From the NCBI GenBank assembly GCA_035326025.1, contig DAOKYT010000017.1, positions 1-44,757 on the forward strand: DNA of 44,757 nucleotides, given 5' to 3'. Both the position numbers and the translations under genes were made by a program. Positions 15,223 to 23,067 of the stretch are shown here, piece by piece (within the stretch, counting starts at the first letter, position 1; every line of letters begins with the position of its first letter). This stretch comes from Amarobacter sp035326025 (GTDB lineage Bacteria > Chloroflexota > Dehalococcoidia > Tepidiformales > Tepidiformaceae). A model generated the notes under the pieces. It had not been told where the DNA came from and searched no databases. It worked only from the letters and a program-made list of their open reading frames with translations.

Positions 15223-16566
15223 TTAGTCTTGGGCAACTTCGGTCAACAGGTCTTTCACCACCAGCAGCGCCAGGTCACCCACGTGGTCGAGCATTGTGCT
15301 GTTGATGTCGCCCGCGATGTCCTGGGGAGAATGGATGGTCGAAAACTCCCCCGAGGTAAAGAACACCGTCGGGACCCCCGCGTCGATGAAGCTGGTGTGG
15401 TCGCTCCCGGTGTTGGGTGGCAGCCGCGAGGGGATCGCCGGGATGCCCGCGGCGGCGGCAAGCGCCAGCGCCGCCTGGGCGAGTGGCCCGTCGCCGATCA
15501 CCTCTACCTGCGTGCCGATGCCGGTCACGTCCAGGTTCACCATGTAGCGCGGGAGTGCGCCTTCGGCTCGCAGCCGTTCGGCCAGTGCCTTGCTCCCGTA
15601 CAGTCCCGACTCCTCGGCCCCGAAAGCGGCGAAGCACACGCCATCGTCCAGCCCATCGGCGGCCAGCGCACGCGCGAGTTCGATGACGTTGGCGGTGCCG
15701 CTGGCGTTGTCGTTCGCCCCGGGCGCCGATGGCACCGTATCGAAGTGCGCGCCAATCAGCACCTTGCACTGCGCGTTTGCTGCCGGGCGGGCGAGCACGT
15801 TCAGCGCCGTCGTGAGCCCCACCGTGGGTGGCGCCGTCAAGCCGACCTCCCGGCCTTCCTTCGCGGCCTCGATCACCCCGGCTCCATCCTCCTGCGAGAC
15901 GCCGGCCACCGGGATGCTCGCGCCCGTGGCCAGGTTCCCGGAGAACGACCCCGGCCGGTTGTTCACCACCACCAGGCCAATGGCGCCCGCTGCCTTCACG
16001 TTTTCGTATTTCACGCCGAAGTTCAGCACGCCCCGCTCCGCGACCGCCACCTTGCCCGTCAGGTCCCGCCCGCCGATGCCCGCTTCGTCGGCGAGACCCA
16101 CGAAGACGGCCGGAGCGCTTACCGACCCACCCGGGCTCCCGGCAAGCGTCAGCGCCTCGATGGTCTTTCCGTCGTACGTCACCTCGCCGGCGCGGAAGCG
16201 ATCGCCGTCGAACTCGAACTCCATGACGTCGACGGTGTACCCGCTCGATCCGAACCGGGCGGCGATGTACTCCGCCGCGCGGGCCTCGCCGGGCGTGCCG
16301 GAAACCCGTGGCTCTCTCGAGAGTTCGCCGATGTGGGTCAGCGCGCGTTCCGCTTCGTGCTCGGCCGGGCCCTCGGCGCGGCCTGTGGGGCTGGCCGGGA
16401 GGGGCCCGGGCGTGGACGTTCCGGCCGCATCGATGGCGGCGGTGGTGGGGCTTGCGGACTCCGTAAGTACCGGGGCATCGCCGCCCTCGGACCCGTTCGA
16501 ACACGACGCGGCGAGCACCGCCACGAGTGGCACAAGGAGGAGAAGCAGGAGAAAGGGGGGACGCAT
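15223..16566 (-). CDS. M28-family metallopeptidase lipoprotein with PA domain
   Basis: 447 residues. Signal peptide 'MRPPFLLLLLLVPLVAVLAA' with lipobox cysteine in 'AASC', then a Ser/Thr/Pro linker. A protease-associated (PA) insert lies around residues 150-260 ('AVFVGLADEAGIGGRDLTGK'). The M28 core shows zinc and catalytic residues: 'GAHFDTV', 'GANDNASGTANVIELARAL', 'FGAEESGLYGS', 'VNLDVTG' and the last His in 'SDHTSF'. It is probably an anchored aminopeptidase or carboxypeptidase acting on peptides outside the membrane. The start was chosen at 16566 because it begins the signal peptide and has TACGCT 7 nt upstream. Confidence 0.93.
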   Translation of the reverse strand: MRPPFLLLLLLVPLVAVLAASCSNGSEGGDAPVLTESASPTTAAIDAAGTSTPGPLPASPTGRAEGPAEHEAERALTHIGELSREPRVSGTPGEARAAEYIAARFGSSGYTVDVMEFEFDGDRFRAGEVTYDGKTIEALTLAGSPGGSVSAPAVFVGLADEAGIGGRDLTGKVAVAERGVLNFGVKYENVKAAGAIGLVVVNNRPGSFSGNLATGASIPVAGVSQEDGAGVIEAAKEGREVGLTAPPTVGLTTALNVLARPAANAQCKVLIGAHFDTVPSAPGANDNASGTANVIELARALAADGLDDGVCFAAFGAEESGLYGSKALAERLRAEGALPRYMVNLDVTGIGTQVEVIGDGPLAQAALALAAAAGIPAIPSRLPPNTGSDHTSFIDAGVPTVFFTSGEFSTIHSPQDIAGDINSTMLDHVGDLALLVVKDLLTEVAQD

Positions 16567-16573
16567 ACCGGCG

Positions 16574-16579
16574 AGCGTA
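16574..16579 (-). promoter_or_regulatory. -10 box TACGCT, leaderless start of M28 peptidase
   Basis: TACGCT on the minus strand ends 7 nt before the ATG at 16566; no Shine-Dalgarno is visible. Confidence 0.45.
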
Positions 16580-16609
16580 CGAAGGACTGCCGTTAAACGC
16601 CCGGAAACG

Positions 16610-17038
16610 CTACTTCCGCCTGAACCAGGTCTTGATGCGCGAGGTTCCGGAAGATTCGGTCGGCCCGTACTCGATGTACCGATCGCGCCAGTACACGCCC
16701 TTTGGCGCCGAGCCCCGGGCGCTCCGCGGCGCCTTCCGCAATGACCACAAGAAGGCACCCACAAAGAGGACAACTCCGCTCATCGAGGCCCAGATGAGCG
16801 GCTGCCAGATGTTCGAGAGCAGGAGCCCGCCAAACATAATGCCGGCACCGGCGAAAAGCAGCGTCGTCGGCGTGATCCGGCTCAGCGGATTCGGGCGTGG
16901 CGCCCGGCGACGGGGCGATTTCGCCTTCTGCTGCCGCCGCGAGGCCAGCGAGATCGGCGAGCGATCATCCGCCGGCGGAAGCTTGTCATCGAGCTTCGCC
17001 AGGATTTCTTCTATCTCACGTTCGAACTTGTCAGCCAT
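16610..17038 (-). CDS. Small membrane protein, unknown function
   Basis: 142 residues. The N-terminal 50 residues are charged ('MADKFEREIEEILAKLDDKL' then an Arg/Lys/Pro-rich stretch). Two membrane helices follow at about 57-76 and 80-98, and the C-terminal tail is basic with aromatic residues ('VYWRDRYIEYGP'). This architecture (acidic-coil N-terminus, basic linker, two helices) is common in unannotated actinobacterial and Chloroflexota proteins, but no named family is recognised. It precedes the M28 gene by 43 nt on the same strand. Confidence 0.75.
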   Translation of the reverse strand: MADKFEREIEEILAKLDDKLPPADDRSPISLASRRQQKAKSPRRRAPRPNPLSRITPTTLLFAGAGIMFGGLLLSNIWQPLIWASMSGVVLFVGAFLWSLRKAPRSARGSAPKGVYWRDRYIEYGPTESSGTSRIKTWFRRK

Positions 17039-17173
17039 CTCCCAACCATGATCACAGTAGGCCATCCCGCGGCCCGCGTCGATGGTGCCGATCGTAATCA
17101 CCTTAACGTAACGGAGCCGGCCGTGGTGTCCCCGCGGCGCCGCCGCCTATCATGCACGCCGCGGGAGACCGCC

Positions 17174-17500
17174 GTGCACTTCGCCGGAAACGACGAGGCC
17201 CTTCCCACCGGTACCGGCTTCCAGTTCAAGTTCATCTGCGAGCGCGGCTCCAACGGCGACATGAGCAGCCACCAGGCGAACAGGCCTCGGGTGGCGAGCG
17301 GATTCCTCCACGCCGCATCGAGCTTCGCCAGCGGTGCACTTGGCCGGAGCGCGGTAGCGGCCGCGGCCCGCACGGGTTGCGCGGCAGAGACCCTCGGCAA
17401 GACGTTCCGTCCCGGTTGCGGAATGCTCACGAACGTGGTGGCGGCCGCCTTCCGCGGAGAGTGCGGGGCCAGGAGCGGAGTTCCGGGATCGCGGAGGAAA
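17174..17500 (+). pseudogene. Decayed zinc-ribbon-type gene (approximate 3' limit)
   Basis: A GTG at 17174 with GGGAG 7 nt upstream opens a protein-like stretch: 'GTGFQFKFICERGSNGDMSS', 'ASGFLHAASSFASGALGRSA', 'FRPGCGMLTNV' and 'FRGECGARSG'. This resembles small proteins with 'FQF.F.C..CG…S.F' followed by a glycine/alanine helix and C-terminal Cys pairs, but the expected CxxC partners are missing or shifted and no stop appears before the frame runs antisense through the next genes. It is most simply a degenerate copy. The alternative is that only the first part is a chance ORF. It occupies the roughly 470-bp gap between the membrane protein and SGNH hydrolase genes. Confidence 0.35.
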
Positions 17501-17506
17501 GCTCGG

Positions 17507-18109
17507 CTACTCGCGGCCCAGGGCGGCCAGTGCCGCCGGCAGGGCGATCTCTGCCCACCGCCGGTACATCGCCCCCGACGGGTGCAGACCGTCACTCGCG
17601 ACCAGTCCCCGGTCGTACGCCGCCATCCGGGAGGCCGGGGTGACGTCCACGTACCTGGCCCCGGCCCGGGTAGCCCCATCGTGGTTCGCCGTGTTGAAGA
17701 TGTTGATCTCGCGAGTGATGGCGGCGCGGTCGCGATTTTCCCCGAACGGGGTAACCCCCCAGTCCGGAATCGAGAGCACCAGCACCCGGCCGGGCTCACC
17801 GCCGGCGAAGCAGATGGCCTGCTCGAGGAGCTTCAGGAATTGCCGCCGGTATTCCTCCAGGGGGCGCCCCCGGTACTGGTTGTTCACCCCGATGAGCAGC
17901 GATACGAGGTCGTACGGCCCGCGCGGCGCGGCGCGGCGGATGCCTTCCGCCAGCTCGCCGGTCGTCCACCCGGTGGTCGCGATGATTTCGGGCTCGCCGA
18001 TGGCGATGCCGCGCTCGCACAGCATGGCGGCAAGTTGGACCGGCCATCGATCTGCGGGCGGGACGGACTCGCCGATGGTGTAGGAATCCCCGAGGGCAAG
18101 AAAGCGCAT
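17507..18109 (-). CDS. SGNH/GDSL-type hydrolase
   Basis: 200 residues from the ATG that starts 'MRFLALGDSYTIGESV' (GGA upstream); a longer frame adds only uncharged leader. SGNH blocks: I 'LGDSYT' (nucleophile Ser), II Gly in 'ATTGWTTGEL', III 'LIGVNNQY' (Asn) and V 'SDGLHPSG' (Asp and His of the triad). These are cytosolic or exported esterases/lipases acting on small esters; no signal peptide is seen. It lies 39 nt after uvrC on the same strand and is probably read from the uvrC transcript. Confidence 0.92.
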   Translation of the reverse strand: MRFLALGDSYTIGESVPPADRWPVQLAAMLCERGIAIGEPEIIATTGWTTGELAEGIRRAAPRGPYDLVSLLIGVNNQYRGRPLEEYRRQFLKLLEQAICFAGGEPGRVLVLSIPDWGVTPFGENRDRAAITREINIFNTANHDGATRAGARYVDVTPASRMAAYDRGLVASDGLHPSGAMYRRWAEIALPAALAALGRE

Positions 18110-18148
18110 CGCGCGATCCTCGGCCGGCAAGTGGGTCCCGGGCAATCT

Positions 18149-20116
18149 CTACAGCTCCGCCTTCACCTTTTCGGCCAGGGCCTTCGTGAACCCAACCGTG
18201 GCCGCGATCTCTTCCACATCGGCCTCCCGGATCTGCTTCACGCTGCCGAATTTCTTGAGCAGCGCCTTCTTCCGCTTTGGACCGATGCCCGGGATCGTGT
18301 CGAGCGCGCTCTGGATCGAGCTCTTGCCGCGTACCTGCCGGTGATACGTGATGGCGAACCGGTGGGCCTCGTCGCGGATCCGTTGCACCAGGTAGAGCGC
18401 CTCCGAGTTTCGCGGCAGCACGACCGGCTCGTCTTCGTCTGGCACGAACAACTCCTCGAATCGCTTGGCCAGGCCAACCGCCGGGATCTCGTACACGCCC
18501 AGCTCGCGCATCACCTGTACCGCCGCACCGAGCTGCCCTTTCCCCCCATCGATGATGACCAGGTCGGGCAGGTCCCACGCCTCGCTCCCGGCGAGGGGCT
18601 GCTCACCGGCTGGCGCCGGCCCGCCCGCCCCGGGACCCTCGGCGTCCGCGCGCCGGGCAGCGTGCCTGCCGAAACGCCGGCGCAGCACTTCCTGCATGGT
18701 GGCGAAGTCGTTGGCGCCCTCCACCGTCCTGACCTTGAACTTCCGGTACTGGTTTGGCGCGGGCTTGCCATCGAGGAACACGACCATGCTCGAAACAGGA
18801 TTGGTGCCCTGGATATTCGAGTTGTCGTAGCACTCGATCCGGCGCGGGATCGCCGGGAGCGAGAGCTCTTCGCGGAGCTGTTCCAGCGCCTGTTCGGTCT
18901 TGTTCGCGTCAGCCATCCACTTCACGCGCATCAGTGCGAGCGCTTCCTTCGCATTCTCGGTCGCAAGCTCCACCAGCCGCCGCTTCTCGCCGCGCTCGGG
19001 CACCCGCACCTCCACGAGCGTTCCGCGCTTCTCGGTCAGGAGCTCTTCCATCGCGCCGCGGTCGTCGGCCTCGGAGGGGATGGCGACGAGCCGGGGGATG
19101 TACTGGGCTCCCTCGTAATACTGGAGCAGGAAGTTGGTCAGGACGGCGCTATCTGGCTCGTCGCGGACGCCTTCGACCACGAACGTATCGCGCCCGATCA
19201 TCTGCGTACCGCGCACGAAGAACACCTGCACGCACGCCTGGTCGCCATCGCGTGCCAATCCGAAGATGTCGACATCTTCCTTCCGGGTAGTCGAGACCAT
19301 CTGGCGCTCGACGGTCCGTTCGATGGCCTTGAGCTGGTCCCGGATCTGCGCGGCCCGCTCGTACTCCATCTGCCCCGCCGCATCGTCCATCTGCTTGCGC
19401 AGGCGCCGCAGCACGTCATCCGCCTTGCCCTCGAGAAACAGGATTACCTGCTCGATGACCTCGTCGTACTCCTCTTTCGTGCAATACGCCGTACATGGGG
19501 CGATGCAGCGCTTGATGTAATAGTCGAGGCACGGGCGGGCATCCTTCCCCGTGATCTCCTTCGTGCACGAACGCCACGGGAAGAGCTTCTTCGTCAGGTC
19601 GAGCGTGGCCCGGACCGAACCCGCGCTGGCGTATGGCCCAAAGTAGCGCGCACCATCCTTCTCGATGCGCCGCGTGATGTACACGCGGGGCCATGGGTTC
19701 TGGATATCCACCTTCAGATACGGATACCGCTTGTCGTCTTTCAGGCGGATGTTGAAGAACGGCTGGTGCCGCTTGATGAGCGTGGCTTCGAGGATGAGCG
19801 CCTCGCCGGCGTTGCCCACCACGATGTACTCGAAGTCGTCGATCTGTGCCCGTAGCGCGCGCGTCTTCGGCTCCATCATGTGGGGCGAGCCGAAGTACGA
19901 CCGCACCCGGTCCTTCAGCTTCGCTGCCTTCCCGACGTAGATGACCTCGCCCTCGGCGTTCCGCATGAGGTAGACACCCGGCCGGGCAGGCAGTGCCGCG
20001 AGCTGTTTGCGGATCTTCTCGGAGATCGTCGACGAGCCGCCTGGCGTCGCGCGCACGGCCTCCCGCGTGCCGATTGCCCGCCGTCGTTCGTTTCTGCGCG
20101 GTTCGTCGCCGTTCAC
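18149..20116 (-). CDS. uvrC: Excinuclease ABC subunit C (UvrC)
   Basis: 655 residues. UvrC cuts on both sides of the lesion in nucleotide excision repair. The GIY-YIG domain is near 37-115 ('PARPGVYLMRNAEGEVIYVG', 'KLKDRVRSYF'), a Cys-rich stretch follows ('CTKEITGKDARPCLDYYIKR', 'CIAPC'), and the UVR helix pair is around 225-265. The endonuclease-V-like domain has 'ECYDNSNIQG', 'DLVIIDGGKGQLGAAV' and 'DEAHRFAITYHR', and the C-terminal helix-hairpin-helix is 'LDTIPGIGPKRKKALL'. An insertion of about 30 residues, rich in Gly, Ala and Pro, precedes 'WDLPDLVIID'. The start is GTG at 20116, 6 nt after a TACACT box. uvrA begins at the far end of the window. Confidence 0.97.
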   Translation of the reverse strand: MNGDEPRRNERRRAIGTREAVRATPGGSSTISEKIRKQLAALPARPGVYLMRNAEGEVIYVGKAAKLKDRVRSYFGSPHMMEPKTRALRAQIDDFEYIVVGNAGEALILEATLIKRHQPFFNIRLKDDKRYPYLKVDIQNPWPRVYITRRIEKDGARYFGPYASAGSVRATLDLTKKLFPWRSCTKEITGKDARPCLDYYIKRCIAPCTAYCTKEEYDEVIEQVILFLEGKADDVLRRLRKQMDDAAGQMEYERAAQIRDQLKAIERTVERQMVSTTRKEDVDIFGLARDGDQACVQVFFVRGTQMIGRDTFVVEGVRDEPDSAVLTNFLLQYYEGAQYIPRLVAIPSEADDRGAMEELLTEKRGTLVEVRVPERGEKRRLVELATENAKEALALMRVKWMADANKTEQALEQLREELSLPAIPRRIECYDNSNIQGTNPVSSMVVFLDGKPAPNQYRKFKVRTVEGANDFATMQEVLRRRFGRHAARRADAEGPGAGGPAPAGEQPLAGSEAWDLPDLVIIDGGKGQLGAAVQVMRELGVYEIPAVGLAKRFEELFVPDEDEPVVLPRNSEALYLVQRIRDEAHRFAITYHRQVRGKSSIQSALDTIPGIGPKRKKALLKKFGSVKQIREADVEEIAATVGFTKALAEKVKAEL

Positions 20117-20122
20117 GGATCA

Positions 20123-20128
20123 AGTGTA
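20123..20128 (-). promoter_or_regulatory. -10 box TACACT, leaderless GTG start of uvrC
   Basis: Minus-strand TACACT ends 6 nt before the GTG start codon; no Shine-Dalgarno is possible in this space. Confidence 0.55.
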
Positions 20129-20159
20129 CCGGGCGCCAGCGGGCTGGCGGCCAACCTGC

Positions 20160-20792
20160 CTACCCCACGGCCGCGATCACCGCCGCGAGGTCTCCTCGCA
20201 ACAACGCCGGTACATCGAGCCGGAGCCCGGGAAATACCTCGCTCGCGATGCAGCCGTCGCTCCCCGGCTCCACGGGTCCGTACACGCCGTCGGCGTTGAG
20301 CCGGAACCAGTCGATCCGCTCCTCGTAGATTTGCCAGGCGATGTACTCCCGGACGCCATTTCGCCGGTAGACATGCATCTTGGCGTTCATGTCGTGGGAC
20401 GCGGAACTCGCCGCAATCTCGACCACCAGCTCGGGCGCGCCTTCGAGGAAGCCGTCCACGAGTCGCGCAGCGCCGCCATGGGATGCGTCCCACGCAAGAA
20501 ACAGATCTGGTTGCACTTCGTTGTCGATGTCAAGACGGACGGTCGAGTCGATAGCTGGCACCACGCCCTCGGTCCGCGAGACGTAGACTCCCAGCCAGGT
20601 GGCCAGGAGAACATGGGGGGTTCCATGTTCCTGTGTACTCACTGGCGAAGCCACGTAGACCACGCCCTCGATGAGTTCGGCCTTCTTGATGTCTGGCCGC
20701 GCTGAGTACCGCCGCTCGAACTCCGCGCGCGTCAGCCGGTCGCCCGACTCCAGGGGGATGCACTTCCGCGTGGCTTCCTCAGCAATGCTCAC
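20160..20792 (-). CDS. Uma2-family (DUF820) putative endonuclease
   Basis: 210 residues. Uma2 proteins have a PD-(D/E)xK-like fold. Visible signature: 'LTRAEFERRY', 'VQPDLFLAW' (Asp), 'ELVVEIAASSASHDMNAKMH' (Glu and the Lys of the catalytic pattern), 'VYRRNGVREYIAWQ'. The family is expanded in Cyanobacteria, Chloroflexota and Actinobacteria, often associated with mobile DNA, and its function is not established. The gene starts with GTG 6 nt after TATACT and ends 44 nt before uvrC on the same strand. Confidence 0.92.
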   Translation of the reverse strand: MSIAEEATRKCIPLESGDRLTRAEFERRYSARPDIKKAELIEGVVYVASPVSTQEHGTPHVLLATWLGVYVSRTEGVVPAIDSTVRLDIDNEVQPDLFLAWDASHGGAARLVDGFLEGAPELVVEIAASSASHDMNAKMHVYRRNGVREYIAWQIYEERIDWFRLNADGVYGPVEPGSDGCIASEVFPGLRLDVPALLRGDLAAVIAAVG

Positions 20793-20798
20793 TCCGCC

Positions 20799-20804
20799 AG
20801 TATA
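20799..20804 (-). promoter_or_regulatory. -10 box TATACT, leaderless GTG start of Uma2 gene
   Basis: Minus-strand TATACT ends 6 nt before the GTG at 20792. Confidence 0.55.
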
Positions 20805-20822
20805 CCCTCGCCCTCATCGCCC

Positions 20823-21770
20823 CTACAGCATGCCGATGAGCTCGAGTGCGGCCCGCGCGGTGAGCAGGTGCAATTCCACGCGGCGCTCCAGCGGCTGATC
20901 GGTTTGCCCCATTTCCACCAGCACCGGCGTCAGGCCGGGCACGTGGCCGCCCGCCGAAAGCGAGCTCCGGCCCCGGCTGGTCTGGCCAGGTGCCGGTGTG
21001 CCGCTGGGCCGCGCGAACCGTGAGCCGTCGCGCACGATCATCTGCTCGCGCGGAGTGACGTGGGGGTTCACGCGCCCGGCGAGTCGGGGTCCGAAATCCG
21101 CCTGGAGCGGGCCCACGCCGGCGGTGATCGTCTGGCCGAGTGCTCCCGTGCCCGAGTTCGGTGGATGCTCTGCGTGGAACGCCCACGACTCGTGCATGTC
21201 GAGCAGGAGCGTGGCGCCGAACTCCCGCGCCGCCTCGAGGATCGCGTGCGCCATCCGCTCCATCATCAGTGGGCTGTCCGGGTCGCCCGGGTACAGGCGG
21301 TTCAGGTCGCCAATCTCCTCGAAGGTCCTCACGAAGGCTGCCAGGGCGGTCACGTTGGCGCGGGGCACCACGAGCAGTGTGCCCGCGCCGGGCATCCATG
21401 TCGCGACTTCGTCTCCGGCGAGCCACCCGCCAGGCTCGTTCCCGTGGACGCCGCCGAGCACCATCGCGGCCGGCCCGGCGGTGCCGCTGTGGTGGATGTA
21501 CAGGGGGGTTTCGTGCGGCGTGCCTGCCAGGAGCTGGCGAACTTCGGTGCCCCGGGGAAGTGGCGCCGGCGTCGGCATTGGCGTTGGGGAGGGCGGCGGG
21601 GTGGAAACGGGGGCGAGAGCGCCAGGCTCGGGAGCACCGGCATCCACGCCGGATACGTCCGCGCCTGCCGTGGGGGAGCCGCTCCCACCGCGTCCGCTGC
21701 AGGCGGCCCAGGCCAGCGTGGCGGCGCCCGGGACCGCCGCGAGAAATCGCCGGCGCGTCAGTTGGGTCAC
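20823..21770 (-). CDS. Tat-exported lipoprotein, M14/AstE-like deacylase
   Basis: 315 residues from the GTG at 21770. The N-terminus has 'LTRRRFLAAVPGAATLAWAA' (twin-arginine) with a cysteine lipobox, then a long Pro/Thr linker. The domain resembles succinylglutamate desuccinylase/aspartoacylase and M14-type peptidases: zinc ligands in 'LGGVHGNEPGG' (His and Glu) and 'LLLDMHES' (His), with 'VPRANV' and 'DLNRLYPG' between. These remove acyl groups or cleave amide bonds at a carboxylate end. No partner gene is nearby; it lies 30 nt before Uma2 on the same strand. Confidence 0.85.
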   Translation of the reverse strand: MTQLTRRRFLAAVPGAATLAWAACSGRGGSGSPTAGADVSGVDAGAPEPGALAPVSTPPPSPTPMPTPAPLPRGTEVRQLLAGTPHETPLYIHHSGTAGPAAMVLGGVHGNEPGGWLAGDEVATWMPGAGTLLVVPRANVTALAAFVRTFEEIGDLNRLYPGDPDSPLMMERMAHAILEAAREFGATLLLDMHESWAFHAEHPPNSGTGALGQTITAGVGPLQADFGPRLAGRVNPHVTPREQMIVRDGSRFARPSGTPAPGQTSRGRSSLSAGGHVPGLTPVLVEMGQTDQPLERRVELHLLTARAALELIGML

Positions 21771-21777
21771 GCTACGG

Positions 21778-21783
21778 ACTGTA
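21778..21783 (-). promoter_or_regulatory. -10 box TACAGT, leaderless GTG start of deacylase
   Basis: Minus-strand TACAGT ends 7 nt before the GTG at 21770, which supports this start over an upstream in-frame one. Confidence 0.45.
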
Positions 21784-21851
21784 CTCAGGCCGTAGCCGCA
21801 CACACGGTAAAGACAGCCCGGGATGCGGCGGATTAAACCTGATTTCCGGGC

Positions 21852-21878
21852 TCAAGATCCGGCCCACGGCCTCGATAC
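21852..21878 (+). promoter_or_regulatory. Sigma-28 (FliA)-type promoter for CZB gene
   Basis: TCAAGATC (21852-21859), 11-nt spacer, CTCGATAC (21871-21878). A 14-base block CTCAAGATCCGGCC is identical to the site before flaG, with the CTCGAT half at the same distance. The CZB start is 43 nt downstream. Confidence 0.7.
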
Positions 21879-21921
21879 CTCCTATGGCAGCGCCATCCGC
21901 GCTCACCCACGGGAGGTTTCA

Positions 21922-22290
21922 ATGTCGTTGTTCCAGCAACAGGTTCGGGCCGCTATTGGGGCGCATGGAATGTGGAAAGCTCGCCTCAGGAGCGCCATCG
22001 ATACGGGCGCATCGAGCGTCTCCGTCGCCGACATCAGGCCAGATAATCGCTGCGAGTTCGGCCAGTGGCTCTATGGCGATGGCCGCGGCGGTTTTGCCGC
22101 GCCGCAAGAGTGGGAAACGGTGCGCGCGCTCCATGCCGCATTCCATTCGGAGGCGGCGCGCGTCCTGGAGATGGCGCTCTCAGGGCGGAAAGCCGAGGCG
22201 GAGAAGGCAATGGGCCTCGGTGGCGCGTTCTCTCACGCCTCATCGGCGCTGGTGAAGGAACTCACCAGGATCGAGAAGCTGGCAGCCTGA
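21922..22290 (+). CDS. Stand-alone chemoreceptor zinc-binding (CZB) domain protein
   Basis: 122 residues from the ATG 5 nt after GGGAGG. CZB four-helix bundle with a 3His/1Cys zinc site: His15 in 'GAHGMWKARL', Cys44 in 'RCEFGQWL', His71 and His75 in 'LHAAFHSEA'. CZB domains usually form part of chemoreceptors or diguanylate cyclases and sense zinc or oxidants such as hypochlorous acid through the Zn-Cys pair. Here the domain is alone and soluble, with no transmembrane or signalling domain. The sigma-28-type promoter ties it to motility, so it may act in trans on chemotaxis proteins. Confidence 0.9.
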   Translation: MSLFQQQVRAAIGAHGMWKARLRSAIDTGASSVSVADIRPDNRCEFGQWLYGDGRGGFAAPQEWETVRALHAAFHSEAARVLEMALSGRKAEAEKAMGLGGAFSHASSALVKELTRIEKLAA

Positions 22291-22321
22291 TACAGGGCAT
22301 CATCCTGCCCGGCATCCCGGC

Positions 22322-22972
22322 TCACATGTGCCGCTGGAACCACCCGGTGGCCAGCACGGCGACATGGTCCAGCGTCCCGGGCTCTTCGAAGAGATGCGAA
22401 GCGCCGGGGACGATCTCCAGTTCGCACTCAGCCCGCATATGGCTCCGGGCCATCTGGTTCAGCCGGATCACCTCCGCGTCGCGCTCGCCCACGATAAGCA
22501 GGGTTGGCGCTTCCACGCGGGGCAGCACCGCCACCGCCAGGTCTGGCCTGCCCCCGCGAGATACCACCGCCGAAACTCGCCGGGGCCGTTCGGCGGCCGC
22601 GATGAGGGCCGCGGCCGCGCCCGTGCTCGCGCCAAAAAGCCCGATCTCCAGCTCCGAGGTCTCCCGTGCGCGGCCCAGCCAATCCACCACGTCAATCATG
22701 CGCCGCCCGATGAGCGGAATATCGAACCGGAACTCCGCGGTCTGCTGGTCGACCCCTTCCTCCTGAGGAGTCAGGAGGTCAAAGAGCAGCGTCCCGAAAC
22801 CCGCGCCCTCAAGCGCGGCGGCCACCTGCCGGTTTCGGGGGCTGCGCCGGCTGCTCCCGCTGCCATGCGCGAAGACGATCAGCGCGTCGCCCCCGGTGGG
22901 CACCACCAGCTCCCCGGGCAACTCGGCATCGGTGGTCTCGATCAGCAGATCGATCGTCGTCATTCCTGCCAT
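22322..22972 (-). CDS. Dienelactone-hydrolase-like alpha/beta hydrolase
   Basis: 216 residues from the ATG behind GGGAGG. Fold markers: 'LIVFAHGSGSSRRSPRNRQV', 'GFGTLLFDLLTPQEE', nucleophile elbow 'GASTG', the acid in 'VGERDAEV' and the His in 'GASHLFEEPG'. In many bacteria this type of hydrolase is fused to, or encoded beside, a phosphoribosyltransferase; here the transferase gene is immediately upstream as a separate cistron (95-nt gap). Substrate unknown. Confidence 0.88.
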   Translation of the reverse strand: MAGMTTIDLLIETTDAELPGELVVPTGGDALIVFAHGSGSSRRSPRNRQVAAALEGAGFGTLLFDLLTPQEEGVDQQTAEFRFDIPLIGRRMIDVVDWLGRARETSELEIGLFGASTGAAAALIAAAERPRRVSAVVSRGGRPDLAVAVLPRVEAPTLLIVGERDAEVIRLNQMARSHMRAECELEIVPGASHLFEEPGTLDHVAVLATGWFQRHM

Positions 22973-23067
22973 CGTTTCCTCCCGCGGGACTACCGCCTGG
23001 TCCGAGGCCCGGCAGGCAGCGTGAGTACTATCATCCCCCGGCACGCAAGCCCCCTCGGGGGTACGGG

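Noticed and set aside
17048..19855. A 935-codon plus-strand open frame
   Set aside because: It runs antisense to the SGNH hydrolase and uvrC and, beyond about 17500, has the Arg/His/Asp-rich composition of a high-GC shadow frame. Only its first part looks protein-like and is listed as a decayed gene.
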